Positions 8,041 through 17,230 are shown, numbered from the stretch's first letter. The stretch is DNA of 64,000 bases from Tenacibaculum sp. 190130A14a (GCF_964048965.1 NZ_OZ040189.1:3166501-3230500); one strand, 5' to 3'. The notes: generated by a model not told the origin, from the sequence alone. Translations and numbers: made by a program.

Positions 8041-8673
8041 ATGAATAGTATAGAAAATTTACAATGGCGTTATGCTGTTAAAAAATTTGACGAACATAAA
8101 TCACTTTCTACAGAACAAATCAACATTTTAAAAGAAGCTTTTAATTTAACAGCGACTTCTTATGGGTTACAACCTGTAAAAATGGTGGTTATTCATAACA
8201 AAGAACTACAACAACAATTAGTACCGCATTCTTGGAACCAACAACAAGTAGCTCAAGCATCACATGTATTGGTTTTATGTATTCCAAAAGAGTTTACACA
8301 AGAAGATGTAGAAAACTACTTTACCTTAGTAAAAAACATTAGAAATACTCCAGACGAAATTTTAAATCCGTTTAAAGAAATGCTTTCTTCTTCTGTCGCT
8401 AGTAAAACACAAGAAGAATTGCGTACCTGGAACAAAAACCAAGCTTACATTGCTTTAGGAAACTTAATGACCGTTGCCGCTAACGAGCAAATTGATTCTT
8501 GCCCAATGGAAGGATTTATTCCTGAAAAGTACGATGAAATTTTAGGTTTAGCACAGCACAATTTAACCTCTGTATTGGTATTACCTGTTGGATTCAGAGC
8601 CGAAGACGACTATATGAAAGACTTGAAAAAAGTTCGTAGAAAAACTGAAGAGGTAATTATAGAACTTTCTTAG
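8041..8673 (+). CDS. Nitroreductase family NAD(P)H-dependent oxidoreductase
   Basis: 210 residues, the usual length of NfsB-type FMN enzymes. It starts 'MNSIENLQWRYAVKKFDEHK' (the R-x-A-V-K-x-F signature for FMN phosphate binding), with 'TSYGLQPVKMVVI' and the FMN-contacting 'QAYIALGNLMTVAANEQIDS' followed by 'PMEGF'. Family enzymes reduce quinones or nitro compounds with NAD(P)H in the cytoplasm. A TATTTTTG -7-like element lies about 23 nt upstream of the start. Single gene; the following intergenic repeat separates it from the symporter gene. Confidence 0.9.
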   Translation: MNSIENLQWRYAVKKFDEHKSLSTEQINILKEAFNLTATSYGLQPVKMVVIHNKELQQQLVPHSWNQQQVAQASHVLVLCIPKEFTQEDVENYFTLVKNIRNTPDEILNPFKEMLSSSVASKTQEELRTWNKNQAYIALGNLMTVAANEQIDSCPMEGFIPEKYDEILGLAQHNLTSVLVLPVGFRAEDDYMKDLKKVRRKTEEVIIELS

Positions 8674-8680
8674 ACTTCTT

Positions 8681-8729
8681 AAATTATGAATTACGAATGA
8701 GAAATTTGTACATTCGTAATTCATAATTT
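8681..8729. repeat. 19-bp perfect inverted repeat (AT-rich hairpin)
   Basis: Arms AAATTATGAATTACGAATG (8681-8699) and its exact reverse complement (8711-8729), loop 11 nt. It fills nearly all of the gap between the nitroreductase stop and the symporter start. It could act as a bidirectional transcription or RNA-stability hairpin. No transposase or target-site duplication is seen. Confidence 0.7.
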
Positions 8730-8735
8730 AATTGT

Positions 8736-10331
8736 ATGCAACCATTCCATATACTCCTACTTATTTTAGCTTATTTCGGTGTATTAATTCTAATCTCATA
8801 CATCACTGGAAAATCTGCTAACAACAACACATTTTTTAAAGCAAACAACTCCTCTCCTTGGTATTTAGTTGCCTTTGGTATGATTGGTGCATCTCTCTCT
8901 GGAGTTACCTTTATTTCTGTGCCTGGTTGGATCGAGAGTCAACAAATGGGTTATATGCAAATGGTATTAGGGTATGTATTAGGATATGCTGTAATCGGAC
9001 TAGTTTTATTACCACTTTATTACAAACTCAACCTTACTTCTATTTATACTTATTTAGAAGATCGCTTTGGTAAATACTCTTATAAAACAGGAGCCTCTTT
9101 TTTCTTATTATCAAGAACTGTAGGAGCAGCTTTCCGTTTGTTTTTAGTAGCTAACGTATTGCAATTAATTTTGTTTGATGCTTACGGAATTCCGTTTTGG
9201 GTAACCGTAACCATTACTATTTTATTAATCTGGTTATATACTTTTAAAGGAGGAATTAAAACCATTGTTTGGACAGACACCTTGCAAACCTTATTTATGT
9301 TGATTGCTGTAGGAGTTTGTATTGTGATGATTAAGGATGCGATGCAAATAGAAAGCTTATTCTCCTATATTGCCGATAATGAATTATCTAAAACTTTCTT
9401 TTTTGACGATGTAAAAGCGGGAAGTTACTTTTGGAAACAGTTTTTCTCTGGAGCTTTTATTGCTATTGTAATGACAGGATTAGATCAAGACATGATGCAA
9501 AAGAACTTAACCTGTCGTAATTTAAAAGATGCTCAAAAGAACATGTTTTGGTTTACCATTGTCCTAGTAATTGTAAACTTTTTCTTTTTAGCTTTAGGAG
9601 TATTGTTAACTGATTATGCAGCTGCAAATGGAATCGATGCACATAGAGATAACCTATTCCCTACAATTGCCATGAGTGGCGAATTAGGTATTGCTACTTC
9701 CCTATTCTTTTTATTAGGGTTAATAGCCGCAGCCTATTCAAGTGCCGATAGTGCTTTAACTTCTTTAACAACTTCTTTTAGTATTGACATTTTAGAAATT
9801 GATAAAAAAGAAGACGAACAAGAAAAAATAGCCCTTCGTAAAAAAATTCACGTGCTATTTTCATTGATTTTAATCGCTACCATTTTAATATTTAAATATT
9901 TTATTGCAGATGCCAGCGTCATTGCTAAAATATTCCAGTTTGCTGGATATACCTATGGTCCTTTACTTGGATTGTATGCTTTTGGATTATTTACCAAACT
10001 CAATGTAAAAGATAAACTTGTTCCTATTATTTGTTTAGTTGCACCAGTACTTACCTATTTCATAAGTGTATATAGCAAAAATAGTTTAGGGTTTGATTTC
10101 GGGTTTTTTGTATTGATTTTAAACGGAGCGATAACCTTCTTAGGGTTACTTTTAATAAGTAATAAAAACAAGAGTAAATCACTTGTTCTTCCATTAATTA
10201 TGTCTCTTCTTGGTTTTATAAGAGCTATTTTAAATGGATTTGAAGACTGGAGAACAATCTTATTTATCTTTTTAGGAATTGCTTGGTTAAGCATAGCTAT
10301 TTCAAGATCTAAAACCGACAAAAATGCCTAA
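8736..10331 (+). CDS. Sodium/solute symporter (SSS family)
   Basis: 531 residues with about 13-14 hydrophobic segments. SSS hallmarks: 'MIGASLSGVTFISVPGWIES' in the first core helices, 'FRLFLVANVLQLILFD', 'FKGGIKTIVWTDTLQTLFML', and 'GLIAAAYSSADSALTSLTTS' with the Ser/Asp-rich Na+-site region. Family members import an organic solute with Na+ across the inner membrane. The substrate is not evident. The stop overlaps the next small gene by 8 nt. Confidence 0.9.
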   Translation: MQPFHILLLILAYFGVLILISYITGKSANNNTFFKANNSSPWYLVAFGMIGASLSGVTFISVPGWIESQQMGYMQMVLGYVLGYAVIGLVLLPLYYKLNLTSIYTYLEDRFGKYSYKTGASFFLLSRTVGAAFRLFLVANVLQLILFDAYGIPFWVTVTITILLIWLYTFKGGIKTIVWTDTLQTLFMLIAVGVCIVMIKDAMQIESLFSYIADNELSKTFFFDDVKAGSYFWKQFFSGAFIAIVMTGLDQDMMQKNLTCRNLKDAQKNMFWFTIVLVIVNFFFLALGVLLTDYAAANGIDAHRDNLFPTIAMSGELGIATSLFFLLGLIAAAYSSADSALTSLTTSFSIDILEIDKKEDEQEKIALRKKIHVLFSLILIATILIFKYFIADASVIAKIFQFAGYTYGPLLGLYAFGLFTKLNVKDKLVPIICLVAPVLTYFISVYSKNSLGFDFGFFVLILNGAITFLGLLLISNKNKSKSLVLPLIMSLLGFIRAILNGFEDWRTILFIFLGIAWLSIAISRSKTDKNA

Positions 10332-10506
10332 AAAGGGAAAAGCAAAAAATACGGTAAATAAGGCGAAACATACACGATTAATGAAGCAAAAAGAAAACAA
10401 GCTTCGTGTAGAAAAGCAACGCAATAAAGAACGGTTAAAAGCCATTATTAAAAAAGCCAACGAAGCAAAAGAACAACCAGAAAATGACAGCACAACAGAT
10501 CATTAA
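10324..10506 (+). CDS. Small Lys/Arg-rich hypothetical protein
   Basis: 60 residues, very basic (MPKKGKAKNTVNKAKHTRLM), predicted one long helix with an acidic tail. It overlaps the symporter end by 8 nt and the cupin start by 23 nt, so it looks translationally coupled in one operon. Composition suggests nucleic-acid or ribosome contact, but no family is recognised. The tight overlaps at both ends and good helical periodicity favour a real gene. Confidence 0.6.
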   Translation: MPKKGKAKNTVNKAKHTRLMKQKENKLRVEKQRNKERLKAIIKKANEAKEQPENDSTTDH

Positions 10507-10984
10507 TCAATTTGATTTAACAGCACACCCAGAAGGTGGATACTTTAAAGAAACCTACAGAAGTAGCGGAGTAATACAAAACGAACATTTATCTTCTGAA
10601 TTTGTAGGAGATAGAAATTACTCAACATCGATTTACTTTTTATTAACTTCTGAAAAGTTCTCTGCTTTTCATAAGATCAACCAAGATGAAATTTGGCATT
10701 TTTACAAAGGAAGTACCTTAAAACTACATATGATTTCTCCGGAAGGAGACTATTCTTTTGTACTTATAGGAAATGATTTAGCACAAAACGAGCTACCTCA
10801 GTTTGTAGTACCAGCAGGGTATTGGTTTGCGGCAGAAGTAGAAGCAACAAATGCTTATGCCTTTACAGGTTGCACCGTAGCTCCAGGATTTGACTTTAAC
10901 GATTTTGTATTACCAAAAAAAGAAGCATTGATTGCACTCTTCCCACAACATAAAGCCATTATAACAAAGCTGACACATCATTAA
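10484..10984 (+). CDS. DUF985 cupin-domain protein
   Basis: 166 residues, matching the cupin_5/DUF985 family: 'HPEGGYFKETYRS' (18-30), 'STSIYFLLTSEKFSAFHKIN', 'DEIWHFYKGSTLKLHMISPE', 'VVPAGYWFAAEV' and the terminal 'CTVAPGFDFNDFVL'. The fold is a double-stranded beta-barrel; the biochemical role of the family is not settled. It is overlapped at its 5' end by the small basic gene and followed at 15 nt by the next gene, suggesting an operon. Confidence 0.9.
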   Translation: MTAQQIINQFDLTAHPEGGYFKETYRSSGVIQNEHLSSEFVGDRNYSTSIYFLLTSEKFSAFHKINQDEIWHFYKGSTLKLHMISPEGDYSFVLIGNDLAQNELPQFVVPAGYWFAAEVEATNAYAFTGCTVAPGFDFNDFVLPKKEALIALFPQHKAIITKLTHH

Positions 10985-10999
10985 TACTCATTATATGCT

Positions 11000-11620
11000 A
11001 TGGAAAAAATATTAAATACATACATCGAAACTTTAAAAGAAGCGGGTGCTGGCAGCGCTAAAGTTATCAAAAAAGTAGATCATGCTGAGAGAGTTGCTAC
11101 TCTAAATACTTTTGACAAAGTTACAGTACCTCAACAACTAGAAATATTACTATCGTATGAATATGACGATGATTTGTGTTATGAATTTGATTATAATGAT
11201 CCGGAGTTTGCTTGGAGTATGTATTTACTAAGCTTTGATGAAATCCAAACGACCTACGAAAACTTAGCAGGACTTAATGGTGATGACTGCACCTATTTTC
11301 CATTGGGATTTGTGCCTATTTTAGGTGATTTTGGCGGAAGTTTTGTTGTCGTAAACTGTATTAAAAACTCCCCTACTTACGGAGCTGTATATAATATTGG
11401 AGATGGTGTCGGAGCCAATATGTTGGCAACAGACTTAGCGCATTTTTTCAAAGCAAGTACTGAAGAGCTCACCCAAAAACTACGTTTTTTTGAAGAACCT
11501 GAACTATCGGATGCCATAGATGCACGACTATGGTTTGAAGGTGTTGCTAAAATTTTTGGAAATACTCCTTATTTTAGTAGAAAAGGAAATATGGATCAAC
11601 AAATTATAGATTGGATATAA
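11000..11620 (+). CDS. SMI1/KNR4 (SUKH)-like protein
   Basis: 206 residues. A leading helical part is followed by 'VPQQLEILLSYEYDDDL', then 'MYLLSFDEIQTTYENLA' and 'YFPLGFVPILGDFGGSFVVV', the arrangement of SUKH-fold proteins (often immunity proteins or scaffolds). No toxin gene is adjacent, and the neighbours are housekeeping-like, so an immunity role is not supported. The C-terminal ~60 residues are helical and unrecognised. Fold call moderate. Confidence 0.55.
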   Translation: MEKILNTYIETLKEAGAGSAKVIKKVDHAERVATLNTFDKVTVPQQLEILLSYEYDDDLCYEFDYNDPEFAWSMYLLSFDEIQTTYENLAGLNGDDCTYFPLGFVPILGDFGGSFVVVNCIKNSPTYGAVYNIGDGVGANMLATDLAHFFKASTEELTQKLRFFEEPELSDAIDARLWFEGVAKIFGNTPYFSRKGNMDQQIIDWI

Positions 11621-11632
11621 AAAACATAAAGA

Positions 11633-12073
11633 ATGTTAAAAAAAATTGATCATATTTTAGCCGCATTAGGCAATATGAAAGCTATGAAAAGAACGCATGT
11701 AGATACGTATACCGAAGAAAGAATGCGTCAAATTACAGGAGAACAGATTGCTGGAAACAATGAGTTTGGTATTTGGGTGTATCTAACAGAACTAGCAGGA
11801 TATCAATTTTTAGAATTAACCATGCTTAGCAATGCTGAAATAAAAACATTTAAAGGAATTACTCTTTCTTTTTTAGGAGGAGAACTAGAAATGTATATCG
11901 ATTCCGATACCAAAGAAATTACATCAGACTACTCTAATGTTTCCAATAGATGGATGACACAAGCGAGCTTTGAAGTGTCCGATGAAGACATTGAGTTTAT
12001 TCGTAAAAAGGAATATCAAACTTTAAGTATTACTCATAAAAAAAGAACCTTTAATTTTCGAGTGATTACATAA
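11633..12073 (+). CDS. Hypothetical protein downstream of the SUKH-like gene
   Basis: 146 residues, soluble, no signal peptide or membrane segment. Helical N-terminus, then alternating strands ('NEFGIWVYLTELAGYQFLEL', 'GITLSFLGGELEMYIDSD') ending 'YQTLSITHKKRTFNFRVI'. It begins 12 nt after the preceding stop, so it is probably co-transcribed with the SUKH-like gene. I do not recognise the family. Confidence 0.75.
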   Translation: MLKKIDHILAALGNMKAMKRTHVDTYTEERMRQITGEQIAGNNEFGIWVYLTELAGYQFLELTMLSNAEIKTFKGITLSFLGGELEMYIDSDTKEITSDYSNVSNRWMTQASFEVSDEDIEFIRKKEYQTLSITHKKRTFNFRVIT

Positions 12074-12185
12074 CTTCTTTCCAAACTTTTAAACTTGTAA
12101 ACGCAATAAGTTACAACCGCTGTCCTTTTTCTGTAACTTAGTATCGCTAAAAAATTGGTCTAATACAATCTACAAACGCTATACT

Positions 12186-12644
12186 ATGATGAAATTTAGG
12201 AATGCCACAAAAAATGACCTTGAGCACATCGTAGCGATGATAGCCGATGATGAACTAGGAAAAAAAAGAGAAAACTATCAGTTGCCCTTACCTAAAGCAT
12301 ATATTAGTGCTTTTGAACAAATAATTTCTGATAAAAATCAAGAACTTATCGTGGTAGAAAATGAACAAAATGAAATTATAGGTACTTTGCAACTCTCATT
12401 TCTTCAGTACTTGACTTATCAAGGAGGAATACGAGCACAAATTGAAGCCGTAAGAATTCGTAAAGACCAAAGAGGAAAAGGTATTGGAAAGAAAATGTTT
12501 CTATGGGCTATTGAAAGAGCTAAAGAAAAAGGAGCGCATTTAATACAACTCACTTCAGACAAACAACGACCTAAAGCCATTCAGTTTTATGAAACATTAG
12601 GTTTTAAAGCGAGTCATGAAGGAATGAAATTACATTTTGAGTAA
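12186..12644 (+). CDS. GNAT family N-acetyltransferase
   Basis: 152 residues, standard single-domain GNAT. The acetyl-CoA loop is 'IRKDQRGKGIGKKMFLWAIE' (R-x-x-G-x-G/A type). The fourth-strand region is 'IIGTLQLSFLQYLTYQGGIR' and motif B is 'LIQLTSDKQRPKAIQFYETL'. Two ATGs in tandem open the frame (12186, 12189). Substrate unknown; the sequence is most like small-molecule/amino-acid-type acetyltransferases. Confidence 0.9.
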   Translation: MMKFRNATKNDLEHIVAMIADDELGKKRENYQLPLPKAYISAFEQIISDKNQELIVVENEQNEIIGTLQLSFLQYLTYQGGIRAQIEAVRIRKDQRGKGIGKKMFLWAIERAKEKGAHLIQLTSDKQRPKAIQFYETLGFKASHEGMKLHFE

Positions 12645-12714
12645 TTAAAAAAACGTACTTCAAGTAAAGATTAATGTATATTAGACTCCAAAAACTAAAC
12701 AATTCACATAACTT

Positions 12715-13485
12715 TTGAACAAACTCAATCCATCTATAAAACACCATGTATGGGTAGGACTCTTTAGTAGTCTTTGGATCTTCATTTTCACTTATGCAAT
12801 CAAACCTTTCGATAGTGGAAAAGCTGGACTAGAAGCATGGTGGTTGTTTTTAAGTGTTGGTTTTAGTTTGATTACCTTCATAAGCTATTTTATAACTATA
12901 CTCGTTCAAGATAATATTTATGTACAAATAGAAAAATGGAATGTAGGACTGGAAATAAGCATCTTGTTACTATTTTTTCTATTGAACCATGTATTGAGTT
13001 ATAGCTATTACAAAAGTCCTTTTTTAAAAGGTATTTGGAATTTCTCAGAGTTTTCTTATGCCTTTTTAAAATCCCTGTTCTTGTTTGCCCCTGTTGTTTT
13101 ATTTGCAAGATGGTTTATTCTAAGGTTTATTCCTCAAAAAGCAACAATAACTACAACACCAAAAGACCCAATTTTAACAATTAAAGGAGAATATAAACTA
13201 GACCTTCTAAAAATCAGACAGTCGGAGTTAATCTGTATTTCGAAATCTCAAAACTATATAGAGGTTTTCTTTGTAGAACAAGAGACTTCAAAATCAAAAT
13301 TGATTCGATCTTCCCTAAAGAAAATTCAACAGAAACATCCCTTTTTAATACAGGTACATCGCTCACATTTGGTCAATCCAGCACATTTTAAATCTTGGAA
13401 AAATACTCAAACACTTTCGCTCACTCATATAGAAATTCCCGTTTCTAAAAATTATAAAAATAATACCGCTGTTTTTCGTACCTAA
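12715..13485 (+). CDS. LytTR DNA-binding regulator with four N-terminal membrane helices
   Basis: 256 residues starting at a TTG (12715); no in-frame ATG lies near. About four hydrophobic segments (residues ~12-135) are followed by a LytTR domain: 'YKLDLLKIRQSELICISKSQ', 'NYIEVFF', 'SLKKIQQKHPFLIQVHRSHL' and 'IEIPVSKNYK'. It has no receiver domain, so it is a one-component, membrane-tethered LytTR type common in Bacteroidota, expected to sense at the membrane and bind DNA directly. Targets unknown; it is flanked by spacer DNA on both sides. Confidence 0.8.
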   Translation: MNKLNPSIKHHVWVGLFSSLWIFIFTYAIKPFDSGKAGLEAWWLFLSVGFSLITFISYFITILVQDNIYVQIEKWNVGLEISILLLFFLLNHVLSYSYYKSPFLKGIWNFSEFSYAFLKSLFLFAPVVLFARWFILRFIPQKATITTTPKDPILTIKGEYKLDLLKIRQSELICISKSQNYIEVFFVEQETSKSKLIRSSLKKIQQKHPFLIQVHRSHLVNPAHFKSWKNTQTLSLTHIEIPVSKNYKNNTAVFRT

Positions 13486-13684
13486 AATCATCTTTTTTAA
13501 ATCTAACTGTATATCAAAAGACTTTATAATACACAAAATAAAGAACAACAAGCATCATTCACTTAGCTTCCAAAACCTCTCTTAAGAGCTTTTAACTGCC
13601 ATCCATCTAATTTTAATTTACTAACTTAGTTGCTTAGGCTTAATTTTAAGTATTACTACATTTTTAACCTTAAAACCTCATCTT

Positions 13685-14071
13685 ATGAAAAAAGTTTTGA
13701 CACTACTGTTCATTGCTACGGTCTTTTTAAGTTGCTCATCAAACAACAATGATCTAATTCAAGAAGAATCATTAGTGGGAAGATGGCATCTTGTAGGTTT
13801 TGAAAAAACAGTACTCTATGAATTTACCAATGATTTAAGACATACTATTTACAGTACCGATGGTAATTTTGGTTCCTTAAGTGATGCCATTCCTAATCCA
13901 AATCCTTGGACCTATGACGGAAAGGAATTGACCATTGATTTACACTTCGGAAATTCATTAAAAGCCTCCTTAGATTTTAAATGTAACAACAATGTAGTTC
14001 ATCTCATTGCATCAAGTGGAACCACCATTTTATATCGAGAAGGCTACAACTATAAAAACTGCACCGAATAA
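13685..14071 (+). CDS. Lipocalin-like lipoprotein
   Basis: 128 residues. Lipoprotein signal 'MKKVLTLLFIATVFLSCSSN' with the lipobox Cys at 17. After a short linker comes 'LVGRWHLVGFEKTVLYEFTN', the opening of lipocalin-like Bacteroidota lipoproteins, then beta strands. Probably periplasmic or surface anchored. It is 24 nt upstream of the RetSat-like oxidoreductase gene; a functional link is not evident. Confidence 0.75.
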   Translation: MKKVLTLLFIATVFLSCSSNNNDLIQEESLVGRWHLVGFEKTVLYEFTNDLRHTIYSTDGNFGSLSDAIPNPNPWTYDGKELTIDLHFGNSLKASLDFKCNNNVVHLIASSGTTILYREGYNYKNCTE

Positions 14072-14095
14072 CTAACAAAATTCTCCTAACTTTTT

Positions 14096-15679
14096 ATGAT
14101 TCAATCCTACAAAAAGAAACCTACCCTACAAGAAAATTACGATACTATTATTATTGGCTCTGGAATGGGCGGACTTGCCACAGCAGCGATTCTTGCTAAA
14201 GAAGGTCAAAAAGTACTAGTATTAGAACGACATTATACCGCAGGCGGTTTTACCCATATCTTTAAACGTAAAGGTTACGAATGGGATGTAGGAATACACT
14301 ATATTGGAGAAGTACAACGTGAAAAAAGTTTATTAAAAAAACTATTCGATTATGTTACTGATAGCCAATTAAAATGGCAAGACATGGGCCAAGTATATGA
14401 TAAGATTGTTATTGGCGATAAACATTATGATTTTGTAAAAGGAGTTAAAAACTTTAAAAAACAAATGATTGCTTACTTCCCAGAAGAAGAACAAGCAATT
14501 CATAGCTATGTAGACACAGTTTTTAATGCTGTAAGAGCCAGCAAAAACTATTATATCAGCAAAACTTTGTCTCCTTTTGTCAATAGCCTTGTTGGTGGAT
14601 ATTTACGTAAGCCTTTTCATAAGTATTCCGATAAAACTACCTATCAAGTACTTCGTGAAATGACCGATAACGAAGAGCTCATTAAAGTACTTACAGGACA
14701 ATATGGTGATTACGGATTACCCCCAAAGCAAAGTAGTTTCTCGATGCATGCCTCTGTAGCACGCCATTATTTTGACGGAGGAAGCTTTCCTATTGGAGGA
14801 TCTTCTCAGATTGCCAAAACTATTGATCCTGTGATTGAAAAAGCAGGTGGAACTATTTTGGTAAGTGCTGAAGTAGATCAGGTATTGATTGAAAAAGGAA
14901 AAGCTACAGGAGTTCAAATGAAAGATGGCAAACAAATTTTGGCTAAAAACATTATTAGCAATGCCGGATTAATTACCACCTATAATAAATTACTTCCACA
15001 ACAAACGGTAGAAAAGTATCAATTAAAAAAACAATTGCAAAAAGTAAAACCTTCGGTTGCCCATGTAAGTTTGTATATCGGATTAGAAGGTACTCCAGAA
15101 GAATTACAAATTCCAACCACCAACTATTGGGTATATCCTGAAAAAGGAGATCATGATAGCTGTGTACAAAATTATTTAGATGATTTATCACAACCTTTTC
15201 CTGTTGTATATATGTCTTTCCCATGTGCTAAAGATCCAGATTGGTCGAATCGTTATCCTGGAAAAAGCTCTATAGATATTATCACCTTGGTACCTTATGA
15301 AACCTTTGAACAATGGAAAGACTCTTCATGGAAAAAACGTGGTGAGGAATATGAAGATATCAAAGAAACCATTGCACAACGACTGTTACAGGAATTGTAC
15401 AAACAATTACCTCATTTAGAGGGTAAAATAAGCTATTACGAGCTATCTACTCCTTTAACCACCGAACATTTTGTGAATTACGAAAAAGGTGAAATTTACG
15501 GATTAGATCATAGCCCTTCACGATTTAGACAAGGATTTTTAAAACCCAAAACACCTATTAAAAACTTTTACTTAACTGGGCAAGATATTGTTACGGCAGG
15601 TGTTGGAGGGGCCTTATTCTCGGGAATCTTATCGGCTACCGCTGTCACAGGAAAAAATATGTTGAAGAAGGTGTTGTAA
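14096..15679 (+). CDS. FAD/NAD(P)-dependent oxidoreductase, phytoene desaturase / retinol saturase (RetSat) type
   Basis: 527 residues. N-terminal Rossmann motif 'YDTIIIGSGMGGLATAAILA' with the downstream 'VLVLERHYTAGGFTHIFKRK', 'WDVGIHYIGEV', a central 'GGSFPIGGSSQIAKTIDPVI' and the C-terminal FAD motif 'NFYLTGQDIVTAGVGGALFS'. This is the CrtI/CrtISO/RetSat superfamily, flavin enzymes that saturate, desaturate or isomerise polyene chains. Length and motifs fit the RetSat/carotenoid isomerase branch better than CrtI. No crt genes are nearby, so the substrate is uncertain. Confidence 0.85.
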   Translation: MIQSYKKKPTLQENYDTIIIGSGMGGLATAAILAKEGQKVLVLERHYTAGGFTHIFKRKGYEWDVGIHYIGEVQREKSLLKKLFDYVTDSQLKWQDMGQVYDKIVIGDKHYDFVKGVKNFKKQMIAYFPEEEQAIHSYVDTVFNAVRASKNYYISKTLSPFVNSLVGGYLRKPFHKYSDKTTYQVLREMTDNEELIKVLTGQYGDYGLPPKQSSFSMHASVARHYFDGGSFPIGGSSQIAKTIDPVIEKAGGTILVSAEVDQVLIEKGKATGVQMKDGKQILAKNIISNAGLITTYNKLLPQQTVEKYQLKKQLQKVKPSVAHVSLYIGLEGTPEELQIPTTNYWVYPEKGDHDSCVQNYLDDLSQPFPVVYMSFPCAKDPDWSNRYPGKSSIDIITLVPYETFEQWKDSSWKKRGEEYEDIKETIAQRLLQELYKQLPHLEGKISYYELSTPLTTEHFVNYEKGEIYGLDHSPSRFRQGFLKPKTPIKNFYLTGQDIVTAGVGGALFSGILSATAVTGKNMLKKVL

Positions 15680-15708
15680 AATACCTATTTACCTTTTATT
15701 ATATCGAT

Positions 15709-15745
15709 AAACGTACTTGACCTTTGGGTTCAGTACGTTTTTTTA
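15709..15745 (+). terminator. Terminator after the RetSat-like gene
   Basis: Stem AAACGTACT / AGTACGTTT-type arms with an imperfect upper stem, followed by TTTTTT. It marks the boundary to the accessory run that begins at 15.8 kb. Confidence 0.65.
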
Positions 15746-15794
15746 GTTACATTAGATAATTCTACTTATTGAAAATTAAATAAATTGCATTTAT

Positions 15795-16397
15795 ATGAAA
15801 AGAATAGTTTATCTATTAATATACACCGTCATTTCAGTAAATTTTTGTTTTTCACAGAAAACACCTATTACATTATATGAACTTGATAAAAAAATAAAAA
15901 ATTCAGAAAAAGAAAATATTGAAAAGTCTCCTTTTAAATCAGCGCAGTCAATGAATGCTAGGTTACATTTTTTTACTTACGAATTTAGAAAAGTATATCT
16001 CAAAGAATTTATCTACCTGAGAAATAAACATCCAGAAAAAGAAATTTTGCTTGTTGAGTCTTTTAGTCATAGCTGCTCAAATTGTGCTCCAAGTTATATT
16101 CAAATATACAACGGTAAAGATTATTTGTTTTACGATGTCGTATTAGAAAACGGCCGCTCTAAATTAAAAAAAAGGATGAATAATGAAATTAGTAAATATT
16201 TAGATGCCGATATAATTGAAATTTATGAAAATAGAAATCAAAAAGTAAACTGGAATTCAAATCCAGAAAAATATGGAACAGAAATATGCTTCGATGGTTC
16301 TCATTCTCTTTATCATATGCTTTACCCCAATAAAAAAGTTGTGAGCATGTACATGAGATGTTGGATTAGCAAAGAAAACAGAAAAAATCATGAATAA
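15795..16397 (+). CDS. Hypothetical secreted protein
   Basis: 200 residues with an N-terminal signal peptide (MKRIVYLLIYTVISVNFCFS). Cys-bearing segment 'SFSHSCSNCAPSYIQIYNGK' and a second Cys pair near the end ('YGTEICFDGSHS', 'MRCWISK') could form disulphides in the periplasm. Family not recognised. It overlaps the next gene by 8 nt, so the two are probably translated together. First gene of the accessory run. Confidence 0.7.
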   Translation: MKRIVYLLIYTVISVNFCFSQKTPITLYELDKKIKNSEKENIEKSPFKSAQSMNARLHFFTYEFRKVYLKEFIYLRNKHPEKEILLVESFSHSCSNCAPSYIQIYNGKDYLFYDVVLENGRSKLKKRMNNEISKYLDADIIEIYENRNQKVNWNSNPEKYGTEICFDGSHSLYHMLYPNKKVVSMYMRCWISKENRKNHE

Positions 16398-17187
16398 ACA
16401 AAATCATTTATACCGAGGACTGTTCCTTGGGTCAGTATTATTATTGTTATTAAACGATTTATATTTAAAATATGAGTTTCATAATTACCTAACTGGAAAA
16501 TTATCTGATTTTGTTGGTCTCTTTGCTTTTCCTTATTTTTTTAGTTGCTTCTTACCAAAAAGAACAAAATCTATTTACGTATTAACTGGACTCTTTTTTG
16601 TCTTTTGGAAATCAGAATTTTCGCAACCTTTTTTTGATTTTGCGCATTCCTATAATATTGGAATTAACAGAACCGTAGATTATTCCGATTTAATAGCCCT
16701 GCTCATCTTACCTATCTCTTATATCTATTGGAAACAAGAAACTTCTTTTTCCATATTTTCAAAACCAATTATAAAACCATTAATAATTGTGATAAGCTGT
16801 TTTGCCTTTATAGCAACCTCAATACCTCATCATTTTGAAAACATAGCTATCAAATCTAATATATCAACTCAAGTAAAAGTAGACTTTCAAACTGTAAATA
16901 AAAAGCTACATATATATGGAAACAGCATAAATGAAATAAACAATTACTCAATTAAGCTACCTAAAAAGAATGCCACCATTCATATGACAATAAAGGTCAC
17001 TAAAATAGATAAAGAAATAACTAAAATTACTTTAGATAGCATTCATAGTTTTATTGTAGAAGGTAATGGTTTTTTATTTAGCAACGGTATTAATGAAGAT
17101 CATGTTAAATACATTAGAAGTCTCAGTAAAAAAGAAATTGAGCAATTATTCTTAAAACAACTAACCCAAAGATTAAAAAGTAAATAA
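16390..17187 (+). CDS. Hypothetical inner-membrane protein
   Basis: 265 residues. About four to five hydrophobic segments in the first ~150 residues ('GLFLGSVLLLLLNDLYL', 'FVGLFAFPYFFSCFL', 'VLTGLFFVFW', 'LIALLILPISYIYW', 'LIIVISCFAFIATSI'), then a soluble strand-rich domain with 'MTIKVTKIDKEITKITLDSI'. No family recognised. Overlap with the upstream secreted protein suggests they act together. Confidence 0.7.
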   Translation: MNKQNHLYRGLFLGSVLLLLLNDLYLKYEFHNYLTGKLSDFVGLFAFPYFFSCFLPKRTKSIYVLTGLFFVFWKSEFSQPFFDFAHSYNIGINRTVDYSDLIALLILPISYIYWKQETSFSIFSKPIIKPLIIVISCFAFIATSIPHHFENIAIKSNISTQVKVDFQTVNKKLHIYGNSINEINNYSIKLPKKNATIHMTIKVTKIDKEITKITLDSIHSFIVEGNGFLFSNGINEDHVKYIRSLSKKEIEQLFLKQLTQRLKSK

Positions 17188-17230
17188 GAATCATATTTTT
17201 AATTAAATTTACCACTAAAAATTGCTTAAC

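Noticed and set aside
8681..8729. Insertion-sequence terminal repeats
   Set aside because: The arms are separated by only 11 nt and no transposase is near.
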